From Erythrobacter sp. NAP1 (lineage in GTDB: Bacteria > Pseudomonadota > Alphaproteobacteria > Sphingomonadales > Sphingomonadaceae), in assembly GCF_000152865.1 (NCBI RefSeq), contig NZ_CH672390.1:186001-250000 (forward strand): 64,000 nt of DNA. The letters run 5' to 3'. The stretch's first letter is position 1. The number at the start of each line of letters is the position of its first letter. The translations under genes were made by a program, and so were the position numbers. Below are positions 17,802 to 28,916 of the stretch, in pieces. Under the pieces are notes generated by a model. That model ran no database searches. It was not told the origin of the DNA and saw nothing but the letters and a program-made list of their open reading frames with translations.

Positions 17802-19630
17802 CGGCGCTGGCCCTCGACCGAGGGCTGCGGCCATCACGCACGTCCGCGCCGCGCGAGGTGAAGGGCGTGGAGCCTCGGCAGAAGCCGGGCATTGAGCGCG
17901 ATTGCGGACCGGCTATCCCGGCTGGCCGGATCCATTCGGTTCACATGCGCCAGTCGCTTCTGGTGACAGCCCGCCTGCGGCTCTTCATCATGGTCGCGCT
18001 TCTTGGCGTTGTCGCGGTCATCTCGCTGCTGCGCATCGGCTATGTCGGATTTGTTGGTGCAGCGCCGAGCCAGACGAGCCTTGCCGAAGCGCTTCTACCA
18101 AGTCGCGGTGAAATCACAGACCGCCACGGCACGCCGCTTGCCCGCACCTTCCCGGCCTATGCGCTGTGGTTCAACCCGCGCGCGATGGAGGATGAGGGTG
18201 CACCGCTGGTCGCTGATCCAGCGGACGTGACGGCAAGCCTGATGGAGATTTTCCCCGATCTCGATGAAGATCGCACCCTCGCGATCCTTCGCTCGGCGCG
18301 CGGCGGTTATATTCAGCGCCGCATCTTGCCCGAAGACGCCAACCGCGTGTTTGGCCTCGGCGAGATCGCGCTCGAGATCCCGCGCGAGTCCGATCGCCAC
18401 TATCCGCAAGGCGCGCTCGCAGCGCATATCCTGGGCTACGTTCAGGAAAACGACGAACGCCGCCTCGAAGGCCAGCTTGGGATGGAGCGGGTCCTTGACG
18501 AGCAACTCGCCGACAAGGCCTTGCGCGCGGAGCCGGTGGCGCTTTCGATTGACTTGCGCGTGCAGGGTGCACTCGAAGACGAGCTCAGCAAAGGCATGCT
18601 CGCGACCAATGCGATTGGCGCTGCGGGCATTGTGCTCGACGTCGATACGGGCGAGATAATGGCGATGGCCTCGCTGCCTGCGTTCAATCCGAACCTGTCG
18701 GACGTCCATAAGTCGCCCAACATCTACAACCGTGCGACTAACGCGACCTATGAACTCGGCTCGACTTTCAAGCCGATCACGGTAGCTGCAGCCATCGACG
18801 CTGGCGTGGTGCGCAACCTGTCGGCTCAGTGGGACGCGAGCCCGGTCGAGATGTCAGGCCACACCTTTCGCGACCTTAAGCCGAAAGGCGATACGCTGAC
18901 GGTGCCAGAGGCGCTCGCTTACTCCTCCAACACCGTTACCATGCGCATCGCTGACGAGCTCGGCGAGGAACGCCTTCGCCAAACGGTCATTGATCTTGGT
19001 ATGAAGGAACGCCCGGTCATCGAATTGCCGGCGCGCGGAAAACCGCAATGGGCCGAAGAACGCCCGAACGGAACATGGTCGCGCCTGACGAACATGGTGG
19101 TGAGCTATGGCCATGGCCTCGCCGTGACCCCGCTTCATCTCGCAAGCGCTTATGCGGCGCTGGTCAATGGCGGCATCTGGCGTCCGGCGACCCTTCGCAA
19201 GATCGAGCCCGGTGCCGCGCCACGCGGACGCCGCGTGTTCAAGGCATCGACCTCATCGCGTATGCGTCAGCTTCTGCGCATGATCTCGATCTACGGCACC
19301 GGCCAGAGTGCAGATGCGCCAGGTTACCGTGTTGGCGGCAAGACAGGTTCGGCTGAAAAGCCGGGTGCTGGCGGCTATCGGCAGACCGCGCTGATTTCAT
19401 CGTTCGCCGCGGCTTTTCCAATGGATCGTCCGCGCTACGTGGTCGTGACCATGCTTGACGAGCCCAAGGGCACAAAAGCCGCGCGCGGTCAGCGCACCGC
19501 CGCCTTCACCGCCGCGCCGATCGTCATGGAGCTGGTGCCGCGCATCGGCCCGATGCTGGGCGTTCGTCCCGACACCAATCGCGACGTCGATATCTCCGAC
19601 CTGCGCTACCTGATCGAGAACCGCGAATGA
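17798..19630 (+). CDS. ftsI: Septal peptidoglycan transpeptidase FtsI (PBP3)
   Basis: Class B penicillin-binding protein that cross-links septal peptidoglycan with FtsW. It has 610 residues. A basic cytosolic tail of about 55 residues precedes one membrane helix, the pedestal domain with RGEITDRHGTPLA and the transpeptidase domain. Catalytic motifs are Ser322-TFK325 (GSTFKPI), Ser376-Ser-Asn378 and Lys515-Thr-Gly. The gene overlaps ftsL and murE by four bases each. Confidence 0.96.
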   Translation: MTALALDRGLRPSRTSAPREVKGVEPRQKPGIERDCGPAIPAGRIHSVHMRQSLLVTARLRLFIMVALLGVVAVISLLRIGYVGFVGAAPSQTSLAEALLPSRGEITDRHGTPLARTFPAYALWFNPRAMEDEGAPLVADPADVTASLMEIFPDLDEDRTLAILRSARGGYIQRRILPEDANRVFGLGEIALEIPRESDRHYPQGALAAHILGYVQENDERRLEGQLGMERVLDEQLADKALRAEPVALSIDLRVQGALEDELSKGMLATNAIGAAGIVLDVDTGEIMAMASLPAFNPNLSDVHKSPNIYNRATNATYELGSTFKPITVAAAIDAGVVRNLSAQWDASPVEMSGHTFRDLKPKGDTLTVPEALAYSSNTVTMRIADELGEERLRQTVIDLGMKERPVIELPARGKPQWAEERPNGTWSRLTNMVVSYGHGLAVTPLHLASAYAALVNGGIWRPATLRKIEPGAAPRGRRVFKASTSSRMRQLLRMISIYGTGQSADAPGYRVGGKTGSAEKPGAGGYRQTALISSFAAAFPMDRPRYVVVTMLDEPKGTKAARGQRTAAFTAAPIVMELVPRIGPMLGVRPDTNRDVDISDLRYLIENRE

Positions 19631-21129
19631 AGCTCGCCGCCCTGATCGAGCGCGCTGGTTTGCCCGAGGCCGATGCAGGTGACGCGACAGTCACCGGCTT
19701 TGCCATCGACCACCGTAAGGTCGCGCCCGGCACAGTGTTCGGCGCGTTTCGGGGCGCGAACTTTAATGCCGAGGACTTCATCCCCGCTGCCATCGAAGCG
19801 GGCGCGGTTGCCATCGTTGCCCGCAGCGAGGCGAAGGTCGAAGGTGCGCTTCACATCGCGAGCGAGGAACCGCGCCGCGACTTTGCGCAGCTGGCCGCCG
19901 GGTTCTTCACTCCCGCGCCTGAAACCATCGTCGCGGTGACGGGCACCAACGGCAAGACCTCGACCGCCGAGATGACCCGCCAGATCTGGCGCATGTGCGG
20001 CGAGCGCGCGGCGAGCATCGGGACGCTCGGGGTCACCACGCCCGACGGCAGCGTTTCGACTGGCCTGACCACGCCCGACATCGTTACGTTCCTTTCAAAC
20101 ATGAGCGGACTTGCCCGCGAAGGCGTGACTCATGTCGCTTACGAGGCATCGAGCCACGGCCTTTCGCAATATCGCAACGAAGGGCTGCGCGTGAAAGCGG
20201 GCGCCTTCACCAACTTCAGCCGCGATCACCTCGATTATCACGAGACCATGGACGCCTATTTCGAAGCTAAGATGCGGCTGTTCGACGAGGTGGTTGAGGA
20301 AGACGGCAAGGCAATCATTTGGGACGGCGGGGAAGAATGCGAGTGGACCCGCCGCGCCATCGAGCACGCGCTGTCCCGTAAGTTGCACGTGCTCACAGTG
20401 GGCGAGCGAGGCGATTTCCTGCGCCTTGCCGCCCGCGAGGCGACGCAGTTGGGGCAAGTGCTCGACGTTGAATATGACGGTGAGAGCCGCAAGGTGAAGC
20501 TGCCGCTGATCGGCGCTTATCAGGCGGCGAATGCTCTCGTTTCGGCAGGTCTCGCGATTGCCACGGGCGCTGCACCCGCGCAGGTCTTCGACGCGATCGG
20601 ACGGTTGCAGCCGGTTCGCGGTCGGCTTGAACGCGCTTGCCTTACCGCCAGCGGTGCACCCGTTTACATCGATTACGCACACACGCCCGACGCACTCGAA
20701 GCCGCGATTGCCGCGCTGCGTCCGCATGTTGACGGCGAGAAGGGCGGCAAACTCATCGTTGTATTCGGCGCAGGCGGAGACCGTGACACGGGCAAGCGCG
20801 CACCGATGGGCAAAGTCGCAGCCGATAGCGCGGATCTCGTAATTATCACCGACGACAATCCTCGCGGCGAGGATCCCGGTGAAATCCGCGCAGCCGTGCT
20901 TGAAGGTGCAGGCGGAGCGGATCATGTCCGGGCCATCGGCGGACGCCGCGAAGCCATCGCGGCTGCCATCGGCCAGGTCGGCGCACATGACATTATCCTC
21001 GTGGCTGGGAAGGGCCACGAGCAAGGACAGATAATCGGGTCGGGAGAGACAATGCGAGTTATGCCGTTCGACGATGTCGAGGTCGCGCGCGAATGCGCGG
21101 CGCTTGTCGCCAAGGAAGCATCTCAATGA
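19627..21129 (+). CDS. murE: UDP-MurNAc-tripeptide synthetase MurE (meso-DAP adding)
   Basis: Cytosolic ligase that adds meso-diaminopimelate to UDP-MurNAc-L-Ala-D-Glu. The 500-residue protein has the ATP loop VTGTNGKTSTAEM, the Mur ligase YASSHGL-like stretch (EASSHGLSQYR) and the DNPR motif (DDNPRGEDP), which marks DAP and not lysine specificity. It shares 4-base overlaps with ftsI and murF, so translation is probably coupled along the operon. Confidence 0.97.
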   Translation: MKLAALIERAGLPEADAGDATVTGFAIDHRKVAPGTVFGAFRGANFNAEDFIPAAIEAGAVAIVARSEAKVEGALHIASEEPRRDFAQLAAGFFTPAPETIVAVTGTNGKTSTAEMTRQIWRMCGERAASIGTLGVTTPDGSVSTGLTTPDIVTFLSNMSGLAREGVTHVAYEASSHGLSQYRNEGLRVKAGAFTNFSRDHLDYHETMDAYFEAKMRLFDEVVEEDGKAIIWDGGEECEWTRRAIEHALSRKLHVLTVGERGDFLRLAAREATQLGQVLDVEYDGESRKVKLPLIGAYQAANALVSAGLAIATGAAPAQVFDAIGRLQPVRGRLERACLTASGAPVYIDYAHTPDALEAAIAALRPHVDGEKGGKLIVVFGAGGDRDTGKRAPMGKVAADSADLVIITDDNPRGEDPGEIRAAVLEGAGGADHVRAIGGRREAIAAAIGQVGAHDIILVAGKGHEQGQIIGSGETMRVMPFDDVEVARECAALVAKEASQ

Positions 21130-22586
21130 GCGCCGCACACGCCTTTCTCAAAGCCTGGCCCGCGAACCCGCGCGACGCCTTGCCGCTTGCCTTGTGGGAT
21201 GCGCAGAGCATCGCTTCCGCGACGGGTGGGACCGCCAGCCACGCTTTCCAGGCATCGGGCGTTGAGATGGACAGTCGTGATGTCCGGCCCGGCGATGTCT
21301 TCGTCGCATTGAAGGGCGAGGCGATGGACGGCCACAAGTTCATCGCTGCAGCTTTTGCCAAAGGTGCTGTTGCTGCCATCACCGATCGCCCGGTCGATTT
21401 TCCGCATGTGCTGGTCAAGGATACGACCAAGGCTCTGCACGACCTCGCTCATGCAGCGCGCGAGCGCGGCTTTGCCAAGCGTATCGCGGTCACAGGATCG
21501 GTCGGCAAGACAGGCGTGAAGGAAGCGATCTTCGCCTCGCTCGACCGGGCCAGCCGAGGGGCAGCGCATCGCAGTGTACGCAGCTATAACAACCATGTCG
21601 GTGTGCCGCTTAGCCTTGCTCGCATGCCTGCGCGCGCCAAGTTCGGCGTGTTCGAGATGGGCATGAACCATGCTGGCGAGATTGCGCCGCTGTCGGACCA
21701 TGTGCGCCCGCATGTCGCACTGATCACCACCATCGCGCCCGCTCATATCGAGAACTTGGGCAGCATGGAGGCAATCGCCGATGAAAAGGCGCAAATCTTC
21801 ACCGGTCTCGTCACAGGCGGCACGGCGATCATTCCGGCGGACAGCGAATATGCGGGTCGCATGATCGGTCACGCCAAGGCTCTCGGCGTCAATGTCGTGA
21901 CCTTCGGGCGCAGCGAGCATGCTGATGTCCGTCTGCTTGATGCCATCCCGAGTGCGACCGGCGGCTCTATGGTCACGGCTGACCTTGGCGATGCGCGGCT
22001 TTGCTACACGATTGCCGAGCCTGGCGAGCACTGGATTGCAAACTCACTCGGCGTAATCGCTGCAGTTCGCGCCGCTGGCGGCGATCTTGCCAGCGCGGGC
22101 CTAGCGCTTGCCGAAATGGGCGGGCTCAAAGGGCGCGGGGCACGCTTCGATATCCCTGCAGCAGGCGGTAAGGCTCTGCTCGTCGATGAAAGCTACAACG
22201 CCAATCCTGCTTCGATGCGCGCCACCTTGCGCGCGCTTGGACAGACACCGGCGCATCGCAGAGTGGCTGTGCTCGGCTCAATGAAGGAACTGGGCGACTT
22301 CGCTCCGCGCTTCCACGCACAGATCGCAGAGCCGCTGACCGAAGCCAAAATCGACCACGTGATACTTGTCGGCGACGAGATGCGCGCTCTTGCCGGGGAA
22401 TTGGGGAGAATGCCTGCCAATTCGCTTGGCTTTGCCCCCAGCTTCGCCCAATGCGATAGCCCTGCCGAAGCGATTGCGGCGCTCGAGGAATATGGGCTGA
22501 CACACGGGGACGCTGTGCTGGTCAAGGGCTCCAATTCGGTTGGTCTCGGCAGATTGGTACAACACTTTACGAAGGCGCGTGGATGA
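21126..22586 (+). CDS. murF: UDP-MurNAc-pentapeptide synthetase MurF
   Basis: Adds D-Ala-D-Ala to the UDP-MurNAc tripeptide. It is 486 residues from the ATG at 21126, which overlaps the murE stop. The ATP loop is VTGSVGKTGVKEAI and the central domain carries EMGMNHAGEI, both typical of MurF. The C-terminal domain begins near DESYNANPASM. A start 11 codons upstream in the same frame would extend into murE and lacks a ribosome site. Confidence 0.96.
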   Translation: MSAAHAFLKAWPANPRDALPLALWDAQSIASATGGTASHAFQASGVEMDSRDVRPGDVFVALKGEAMDGHKFIAAAFAKGAVAAITDRPVDFPHVLVKDTTKALHDLAHAARERGFAKRIAVTGSVGKTGVKEAIFASLDRASRGAAHRSVRSYNNHVGVPLSLARMPARAKFGVFEMGMNHAGEIAPLSDHVRPHVALITTIAPAHIENLGSMEAIADEKAQIFTGLVTGGTAIIPADSEYAGRMIGHAKALGVNVVTFGRSEHADVRLLDAIPSATGGSMVTADLGDARLCYTIAEPGEHWIANSLGVIAAVRAAGGDLASAGLALAEMGGLKGRGARFDIPAAGGKALLVDESYNANPASMRATLRALGQTPAHRRVAVLGSMKELGDFAPRFHAQIAEPLTEAKIDHVILVGDEMRALAGELGRMPANSLGFAPSFAQCDSPAEAIAALEEYGLTHGDAVLVKGSNSVGLGRLVQHFTKARG

Positions 22587-22606
22587 AGCGCCTCATTGGG
22601 ATCTAG

Positions 22607-23677
22607 ATGCTCTACCTGCTTGCCGAATGGCTGGGGTTCGAAGGCCCGCTGAACCTGGTTCGCTACCAGACCTTCCGTTTCGGGGCGACATTGATGACGG
22701 CGCTGATTATCGGGATGATCATCGGCCCGCGTTTCATCAACATGCTGCGCGTTCGTCAGGGCAAGGGTCAGCCGATCCGCGAAGACGGCCCGCAATCGCA
22801 CCTCGCCAAGCGCGGCACGCCCACAATGGGCGGGCTGATGGTGCTGGTGGCGCTGACGCTGTCGCTGCTATTGTGGATGGACCCGCGCAGCCCGTTTGTA
22901 TGGGCCTGTCTCGCTGTGACCATGGGCTTCGGGATCATTGGTTTCCTCGACGACTACGACAAGGTGACCAAGGCGAGCCACGCGGGCCTCTCAGGCAAGG
23001 TGCGGCTTTTGATGGAGTTCATCGTCGCGGGCATCGCGAGCTACATCATCGTCAGCCAGATCAGCACCGATCTTTACATCCCGTTTTTCTCTGATGTGCA
23101 GATCCCGCTTGGGCCTGCCTACTACGTATTTGCCGCCGTCTTCATCGTCGGCTTCGGCAATGCGGTTAACCTCACCGATGGGCTCGATGGCCTCGCGATT
23201 ATGCCGGTCATCATCGCGGCGGGTACCTTTGCGATCATCGCCTATCTCGTCGGGCGCACCGATTTCACGCAATATCTCGGTATTCCCTATGTCGAAGGGG
23301 CGGGTGAGCTTGCGATCTTCTGCGCGGCCATCATGGGAGCAGGACTTGCCTTCCTGTGGTTCAACGCGCCGCCTGCTGCGGTCTTTATGGGCGATACCGG
23401 CAGCCTGGCACTGGGCGGGGCTCTCGGTGCGATTGCGGTTGCGGCTCACCACGAGGTCGTGCTGCTCATCGTGGGCGGTCTCTTCGTGGTCGAGACCGCC
23501 AGCGTCATCATCCAGGTCTTCTGGTTCAAGCGCACCGGCAAGCGGGTCTTCCGCATGGCGCCGATCCACCACCATTTCGAGCAGCTTGGCTGGTCTGAGA
23601 GCAAGGTCGTGATCCGCTTCTGGATCATCGCCATCGTGCTGGCGCTGGTCGGTCTTTCCACTCTCAAGCTGAGGTAA
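22607..23677 (+). CDS. mraY: Phospho-MurNAc-pentapeptide translocase MraY
   Basis: Integral membrane enzyme that makes lipid I from UDP-MurNAc-pentapeptide and undecaprenyl phosphate. The 356-residue protein has about ten helices. Conserved Mg/substrate motifs are visible: KRGTPTMGG near residue 65, [18 protein letters not shown], and the C-terminal [11 protein letters not shown]. It starts 20 bases after murF, one of the few real gaps in the cluster. Confidence 0.97.
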   Translation: MLYLLAEWLGFEGPLNLVRYQTFRFGATLMTALIIGMIIGPRFINMLRVRQGKGQPIREDGPQSHLAKRGTPTMGGLMVLVALTLSLLLWMDPRSPFVWACLAVTMGFGIIGFLDDYDKVTKASHAGLSGKVRLLMEFIVAGIASYIIVSQISTDLYIPFFSDVQIPLGPAYYVFAAVFIVGFGNAVNLTDGLDGLAIMPVIIAAGTFAIIAYLVGRTDFTQYLGIPYVEGAGELAIFCAAIMGAGLAFLWFNAPPAAVFMGDTGSLALGGALGAIAVAAHHEVVLLIVGGLFVVETASVIIQVFWFKRTGKRVFRMAPIHHHFEQLGWSESKVVIRFWIIAIVLALVGLSTLKLR

Positions 23678-23687
23678 GCGCGCACCC

Positions 23688-25070
23688 GTGATCACCTCTT
23701 CCGCCTTTGCTGACAAACGCTTTGCGATCTTGGGCCTTGCGCGCTCCGGGGCGGCGGCGGCTGAGGCGTTGCTGGCGAGCGGGGCGAAGCTGACCGTGTG
23801 GGACAGGCAGGACGTTGCGCGCGCTCCGTTCGAGGGGCGCTGCGACATCGCTGATCCGCTGGAGACTGAGCTGACGGGCTTCGACGGGGTCGTCGTTTCC
23901 CCCGGCGTTCCACTTAACACGCACCCCATCGCGGGCCACGCCGCGCAATTCAGCGTGCCGGTCATCGGCGATATCGAACTATTTGCCCGCGCCCGCGCCG
24001 ACCTGCTTCCGCACAAGGTCGTCGGGATCACCGGGACCAACGGGAAATCGACCACGGTCGCGCTCGTCCACCACATTCTTCAGATGGCCGGTATCCCGTC
24101 GCTGCTGGGCGGGAATATCGGCGAACCTATCATGGCGCAGGAGCCGCTTGCCCCCGGAGAGGGCGGCGAGGGCGTTTATGTGCTGGAGCTATCGAGCTAC
24201 CAGATCGACCTCACCACCAGCCTCGATTGCGAGGTGGCCGCGCTCACCAACATCACGCCCGATCACCTCGACCGCTACGACGGCTTTGCCGCCTATGCCG
24301 CAGCGAAAGAGCGACTGTTCAAAATGCAGTCGCCGCGCAATCTGGCCGTCTTCGGTTCGCTTGAGGAGCCGGTCGGCGCAATCTACCGCCGCCAGATCGA
24401 GTTCCGAGGCGAGGGCCGTGCTCAAGCAGCAGACCTCGATGCCCTGCGCGATCGGCAGGCCAATTGGCCCAGCCTGCAGGGGCCGCACAATCTTGAGAAC
24501 GTAGCCGTGGCCGTCGCGATCGTCGAAGAGCTTGGCGTGACCGAGGCGCAGTGGTCACACGCTATTCCGCGATTTCGAGGCCTGCCGCACCGGATGGAAA
24601 TCGTGTGCGAAGAAGAGGGCGTGCTCTTCATCAACGACAGCAAGGCCACCAACACCGACGCCAGCGCGCCCGCGCTTGCCGCTTACCCGCGCGGCGAAGC
24701 GGACAGGCCGCGTATCCACTGGATCGTGGGCGGCCTCGCCAAGGAAGATGGGCTTGGCAAGTGTGCCGAGCACTTGGGAGACATAGCCGTCGCCTATACC
24801 GTGGGCGAAGCAGGGCCACGGTTCGCAGAGCTTCTCGAAGGCGAGGTTCCCAAGGTCGAACGTTGCGAACTGGTAAGCGAAGCTGTTCGCCGCGCGAAAG
24901 ACGCCGCAGTCGCCGGAGATGTCGTTCTCTTCTCACCCGCCTGCGCGAGCTTCGACCAGTTCCGAGACTACGAAAAGCGCGGCGAGCATTTCCGGCAGTT
25001 GGTTGGCGTGATCGCTGATTGCGACATCGATTGCTCTGCCGCCTCGTCTGCAAAGGACAGTGCAGCATGA
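23688..25070 (+). CDS. murD: UDP-MurNAc-L-alanine:D-glutamate ligase MurD
   Basis: Adds D-glutamate to UDP-MurNAc-L-Ala. The 460-residue protein carries ITGTNGKSTTVALV, the Mur ligase ELSSYQIDLT segment and the NDSKATNTDA block characteristic of MurD. It starts with GTG at 23688, ten bases after mraY; no closer ATG in frame is available before the conserved N-terminal FAILGLARSG nucleotide-binding fold. Its end overlaps ftsW. Confidence 0.96.
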   Translation: MITSSAFADKRFAILGLARSGAAAAEALLASGAKLTVWDRQDVARAPFEGRCDIADPLETELTGFDGVVVSPGVPLNTHPIAGHAAQFSVPVIGDIELFARARADLLPHKVVGITGTNGKSTTVALVHHILQMAGIPSLLGGNIGEPIMAQEPLAPGEGGEGVYVLELSSYQIDLTTSLDCEVAALTNITPDHLDRYDGFAAYAAAKERLFKMQSPRNLAVFGSLEEPVGAIYRRQIEFRGEGRAQAADLDALRDRQANWPSLQGPHNLENVAVAVAIVEELGVTEAQWSHAIPRFRGLPHRMEIVCEEEGVLFINDSKATNTDASAPALAAYPRGEADRPRIHWIVGGLAKEDGLGKCAEHLGDIAVAYTVGEAGPRFAELLEGEVPKVERCELVSEAVRRAKDAAVAGDVVLFSPACASFDQFRDYEKRGEHFRQLVGVIADCDIDCSAASSAKDSAA

Positions 25071-26275
25071 ACGGCGCCTTCATCCCCACCCGAAGCGATG
25101 CGAAGTTCCACGCACCCGTACCGCAGAACCGCGGCTTTGCCGATCGCGTCCGCATCTGGTGGCGCGAAATCGACAAGTGGCTGCTCGGCATGGTGCTCTT
25201 GCTTATGGCGCTCGGCACGGTCGCGGTCGCTGCGGCTTCGCCTGCAGCGGGGCGTCAATATCAGGTCTCCGAATTCGTCTTTTTCCAGAAGCACGTGATC
25301 TTCCAGCTTCTGGGCATTGGCGTCATGCTGTTCGTATCGCTCGCCAGCCGCGACAATGCCCGGCGCATGGGCATCGTGATGGCGGTGGCCATGCTGGGGC
25401 TGATGCTGCTTGTCCCCGTGATCGGGGTAGAGGTGAACGGCGCAAGGCGATGGATCAACCTTGGCATGCGCCTGCAACCGAGCGAGTTCCTGAAGCCCGG
25501 CTTTGCCGTGCTGCTCGCATGGATGCTGTCATGGCGCCTGCGCGATCCAAGCTTGCCGGTGGTGGCCTATGCCACGCTCACCATGGCGCTCGTCGCTGCG
25601 CTTCTGATGCTTCAACCCAACCTTGGCGCGACGATCCTGTTCGGCGGGGTCTGGTTCGTTCTGGTGTTGCTATCGGGCGTCTCGCTGCAACGTCTCGGCG
25701 CCCTGATCGCGGTGGGAGTGAGCGGGCTGACCGCGGCATACTTCCTCTATGACAACGCGCGCTACCGCATAGACAGCTTCTTCGGAGGCGGCGTTGCATT
25801 CGACCAAGTTGATCTGGCCCAGCGTACGATCCTCAATGGCGGCTGGACCGGCACCGGCCTTTGGCTGGGTAGGCGCAAGATGAGCCTTCCCGAAGCGCAC
25901 ACCGATTACATCTTCTCGGTCATCGGCGAGGAGTTCGGGCTCCTCATGTGCGCGCTCATCCTGCTTTTGTATGTCGCGATCGTCGCCCGGGTGCTGGTAA
26001 GGCTGGTGGACGAAGACAATCTGTTTGCGCTGCTCGCAGGCGCCGGGCTGGTTTCGCTCATCGGCGGGCAGGCTTTCATCAACATGGCGGTGAACCTTCA
26101 GCTGTTCCCATCCAAGGGCATGACGCTCCCACTCGTAAGCTACGGGGGATCATCTACGCTCGCCGTGTGTTTCACTCTTGGGCTATTGCTCGCCATCACC
26201 CGCCGCAACCCGTTCCTCGAACGTGAGAAGCCGGGACTGAAGAACCTGTTTGAGAAAAAGGAGGGCCGCGCATGA
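25067..26275 (+). CDS. ftsW: Septal peptidoglycan glycosyltransferase FtsW
   Basis: SEDS-family polymerase of the divisome. The protein is 402 residues with about ten membrane helices after a 45-residue cytosolic start. The family signatures NGARRWINLGM, LQPSEFLKPGF and the C-terminal PLVSYGGSSTLAV are all present, as is the extracytoplasmic EAHTDYIFSVIGEEFG loop. The ATG at 25067 overlaps the murD stop; ORF extension upstream is rejected. Confidence 0.96.
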   Translation: MNGAFIPTRSDAKFHAPVPQNRGFADRVRIWWREIDKWLLGMVLLLMALGTVAVAAASPAAGRQYQVSEFVFFQKHVIFQLLGIGVMLFVSLASRDNARRMGIVMAVAMLGLMLLVPVIGVEVNGARRWINLGMRLQPSEFLKPGFAVLLAWMLSWRLRDPSLPVVAYATLTMALVAALLMLQPNLGATILFGGVWFVLVLLSGVSLQRLGALIAVGVSGLTAAYFLYDNARYRIDSFFGGGVAFDQVDLAQRTILNGGWTGTGLWLGRRKMSLPEAHTDYIFSVIGEEFGLLMCALILLLYVAIVARVLVRLVDEDNLFALLAGAGLVSLIGGQAFINMAVNLQLFPSKGMTLPLVSYGGSSTLAVCFTLGLLLAITRRNPFLEREKPGLKNLFEKKEGRA

Positions 26276-27483
26276 ACAGCGAAACAGCGACAGGCGCGTC
26301 ACGCCATTTCGTCCTCGCCGCAGGGGGAACGGGCGGCCACCTGATCCCCGCCTTTGCGCTTGCCGAGGAACTGCACCAGCGCGGCCACCACGTTGCTCTC
26401 ATCACCGATGAGCGCGGGGCCAACATTCCGGGCAAGCCCGAATATCTGACCGCTCATGTCCTTCCTGCAGGCCGTTTCGGCAAGAACCCGCTCAAGTGGA
26501 TCGGTGGTATTCGCGCCGTGCTCGAAGGGCGCAACATGGCCCTGCGCCTGTTCGAGAGTTTCGAGCCGTCCGCCGTGGTGGGCTTCGGCGGCTATCCCGC
26601 ATTGCCCGCGCTGCTGGCTGCAACTTCCGCCGAGATTCCGAGCGTCGTTCACGAGCAGAACGCGGTGTTGGGCCGCGTCAATCGCCTGCTGGCTGGTCGG
26701 GTCGAGGCGATTGCGACCTCGTATCCCGAAGTCGCTCGCCTGAAGCCAAAGCATTCGGGCAAGGTGCACCTTGTCGGCAATCCGGTGCGCGAAGAGGTGC
26801 TGGCGCTGCGCGACGAAGATTTCCCGGCTTTCACCGAAGAGGGTCTTCTGCGCGTCCTCATCACCGGCGGCAGCCAGGGGGCCAGCGTACTTTCCGAAGT
26901 TGTTCCCGATGGTCTTGCGATGCTGCCCCCGGCGCTTTGCCAACGCTTGCAGGTAACGCAGCAATGTCGCCCGGAGGACGTCGATGCGGTGCGCGAACGC
27001 TATGCGAGCCACGACATCCCGGCTGAACTCGGCACTTATTTTGAAGACATGCATGAACGCCTTGCTGGAACCCACCTGTTTATCGGCCGCGCAGGCGCGT
27101 CGACCATTGCCGAGCTGACCGCAGTGGGCCGCCCGGCAATCCTCGTGCCGCTGCCTATTGCGACTGATGACCACCAGGCCGCGAACACGCGCGAAATCGT
27201 GAAGGCAGGCGGCGCGCGCATGATCCGCCAGTCGAGCTTCACGCCCAAGGAACTGGCGAAACAGATTCAGGCGCTGGCTCAGAAGCCCGACAGCCTTTCG
27301 AACGCTGCACATGGCGCGTGGAATTGCGGTCGGCCCAAGGCTGCGAGGGATCTTGCCGACCTCGTTGAAAGCTTTGGCGGCGTGGACCTGATGGACGTGA
27401 TCCGCGTGGGCGAACACAACACGCGCGGCGCATCGCAGGAAGCCACCGTCGCAAAGCCCGCAACCAAGGACCGCGCAGCATGA
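26272..27483 (+). CDS. murG: Lipid II synthase MurG (GlcNAc transferase)
   Basis: Peripheral membrane GT-B glycosyltransferase that converts lipid I to lipid II. The 403-residue protein has the glycine-rich loop [26 protein letters not shown] and the nucleotide-binding [11 protein letters not shown] with [14 protein letters not shown]. It is about 40 residues longer than the E. coli enzyme, mostly at the C-terminus. Coupled by 4-base overlaps to ftsW and murC. Confidence 0.96.
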   Translation: MNSETATGASRHFVLAAGGTGGHLIPAFALAEELHQRGHHVALITDERGANIPGKPEYLTAHVLPAGRFGKNPLKWIGGIRAVLEGRNMALRLFESFEPSAVVGFGGYPALPALLAATSAEIPSVVHEQNAVLGRVNRLLAGRVEAIATSYPEVARLKPKHSGKVHLVGNPVREEVLALRDEDFPAFTEEGLLRVLITGGSQGASVLSEVVPDGLAMLPPALCQRLQVTQQCRPEDVDAVRERYASHDIPAELGTYFEDMHERLAGTHLFIGRAGASTIAELTAVGRPAILVPLPIATDDHQAANTREIVKAGGARMIRQSSFTPKELAKQIQALAQKPDSLSNAAHGAWNCGRPKAARDLADLVESFGGVDLMDVIRVGEHNTRGASQEATVAKPATKDRAA

Positions 27484-28916
27484 AGGGCGTCGGCACCGAC
27501 ATTGGTGTTATTCACTTTGTCGGCATCGGCGGGATCGGCATGTCCGGCATTGCCGAAGTCATGCACAATCTCGGCTACACGGTGCAGGGCTCTGACATCA
27601 AAGAAGGCCCGGTGGTCGAGCGCCTGCGCGAACAGGGCATCTCGGTACGCATCGGGCACGAGAAGGAGAACGTCGAAGGCGCTGCCGTCGTTGTCACCTC
27701 AAGCGCGGTGCGCCGGACCAATCCCGAGGTTGCGCACGCCCTCGAAAACCGCACCCCGGTGGTTCGCCGCGCCGAGATGCTCGCAGAGCTCATGCGCCTC
27801 AAATCGACGGTCGCGGTCGCTGGCACGCACGGAAAGACCACGACGACCAGCATGATCGCAAGCCTGCTCGACTGCGGAGAGATCGATCCCACGGTCATCA
27901 ATGGCGGCATCATCGAGCAATACGGCTCCAACGCGCGCATGGGCGATAGCGACTGGATGGTTGTCGAAGCCGATGAGAGCGACGGCAGCTTCCTGCGGCT
28001 CGACGGTACCATCGCGGTCGTCACCAATATCGATCCCGAACACCTCGACCATTACGGCGATTTTGACGGAGTGAAGAAAGCCTTCGTCGAGTTCATTCAC
28101 AACGTGCCGTTCTATGGCGCTGCGATCCTTTGCGTCGATCACCCCGAAGTTCAGGCGGTTATCGGCGATGTGCGTGACCGCAAGGTCGTGACATACGGCT
28201 TCTCGCTTCAGGCTGACATTTGCGGCGTCAATGTGCGCCCGACTGAAAGCGGCAACACGTTCGACGTAATCGTCCGCCAACGCGGCGAAGAAGATCGCCG
28301 GATCGAAGGCGTGCATCTGCCCATGCCAGGCCGCCACAACGTGCAGAACGCGCTCGCCGCCATCGCGGTCGCGATCGAGATGGGCTGTTCTGACGAGACG
28401 ATCTGTAACGGCTTTGGCAGCTTTAGCGGGGTCCGGCGGCGTTTTACCAAAGTTGGCACTGTCCCGTTTCCGACCGGCCACGCGACCATCATTGACGATT
28501 ACGCGCATCACCCGGTCGAAATCCGCGCCGTACTTGGCGCAGCGCGCGAAGCGACCGAGGCCGCAGGCGTCGAAGGGCGCGTAATTGCGGTCATGCAGCC
28601 ACACCGATACACGCGCCTCAACGACCTGATGGACGATTTCCAGAACTGCTTCAACGAGGCTGATATGGTGTTCATCACCCCGGTCTACGAGGCAGGCGAA
28701 GACCCGATCGAGGGCGTCAATTCGGAAAGCCTGGTCACCGGCCTCAAGTCGCGCGGGCATCGCTCGGCGCAAACAACCCCTGACCATGATGACCTTGCAG
28801 CAACACTCGCCGAAGAATTGCGCGAAGGCGACATGGTCGTGTGCCTCGGCGCGGGGGATATCACCCGCTGGGCAGCTACCCTTGCCGAAGCGATTGAATC
28901 ACAACGGAGCGCATGA
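27480..28916 (+). CDS. murC: UDP-MurNAc:L-alanine ligase MurC
   Basis: First amino-acid-adding ligase of the peptidoglycan precursor pathway. The 478-residue protein has the dinucleotide-like N-terminus [16 protein letters not shown], the ATP loop [28 protein letters not shown] and [10 protein letters not shown], all diagnostic of MurC. Start and stop overlap its neighbours by four bases. Confidence 0.97.
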   Translation: MKGVGTDIGVIHFVGIGGIGMSGIAEVMHNLGYTVQGSDIKEGPVVERLREQGISVRIGHEKENVEGAAVVVTSSAVRRTNPEVAHALENRTPVVRRAEMLAELMRLKSTVAVAGTHGKTTTTSMIASLLDCGEIDPTVINGGIIEQYGSNARMGDSDWMVVEADESDGSFLRLDGTIAVVTNIDPEHLDHYGDFDGVKKAFVEFIHNVPFYGAAILCVDHPEVQAVIGDVRDRKVVTYGFSLQADICGVNVRPTESGNTFDVIVRQRGEEDRRIEGVHLPMPGRHNVQNALAAIAVAIEMGCSDETICNGFGSFSGVRRRFTKVGTVPFPTGHATIIDDYAHHPVEIRAVLGAAREATEAAGVEGRVIAVMQPHRYTRLNDLMDDFQNCFNEADMVFITPVYEAGEDPIEGVNSESLVTGLKSRGHRSAQTTPDHDDLAATLAEELREGDMVVCLGAGDITRWAATLAEAIESQRSA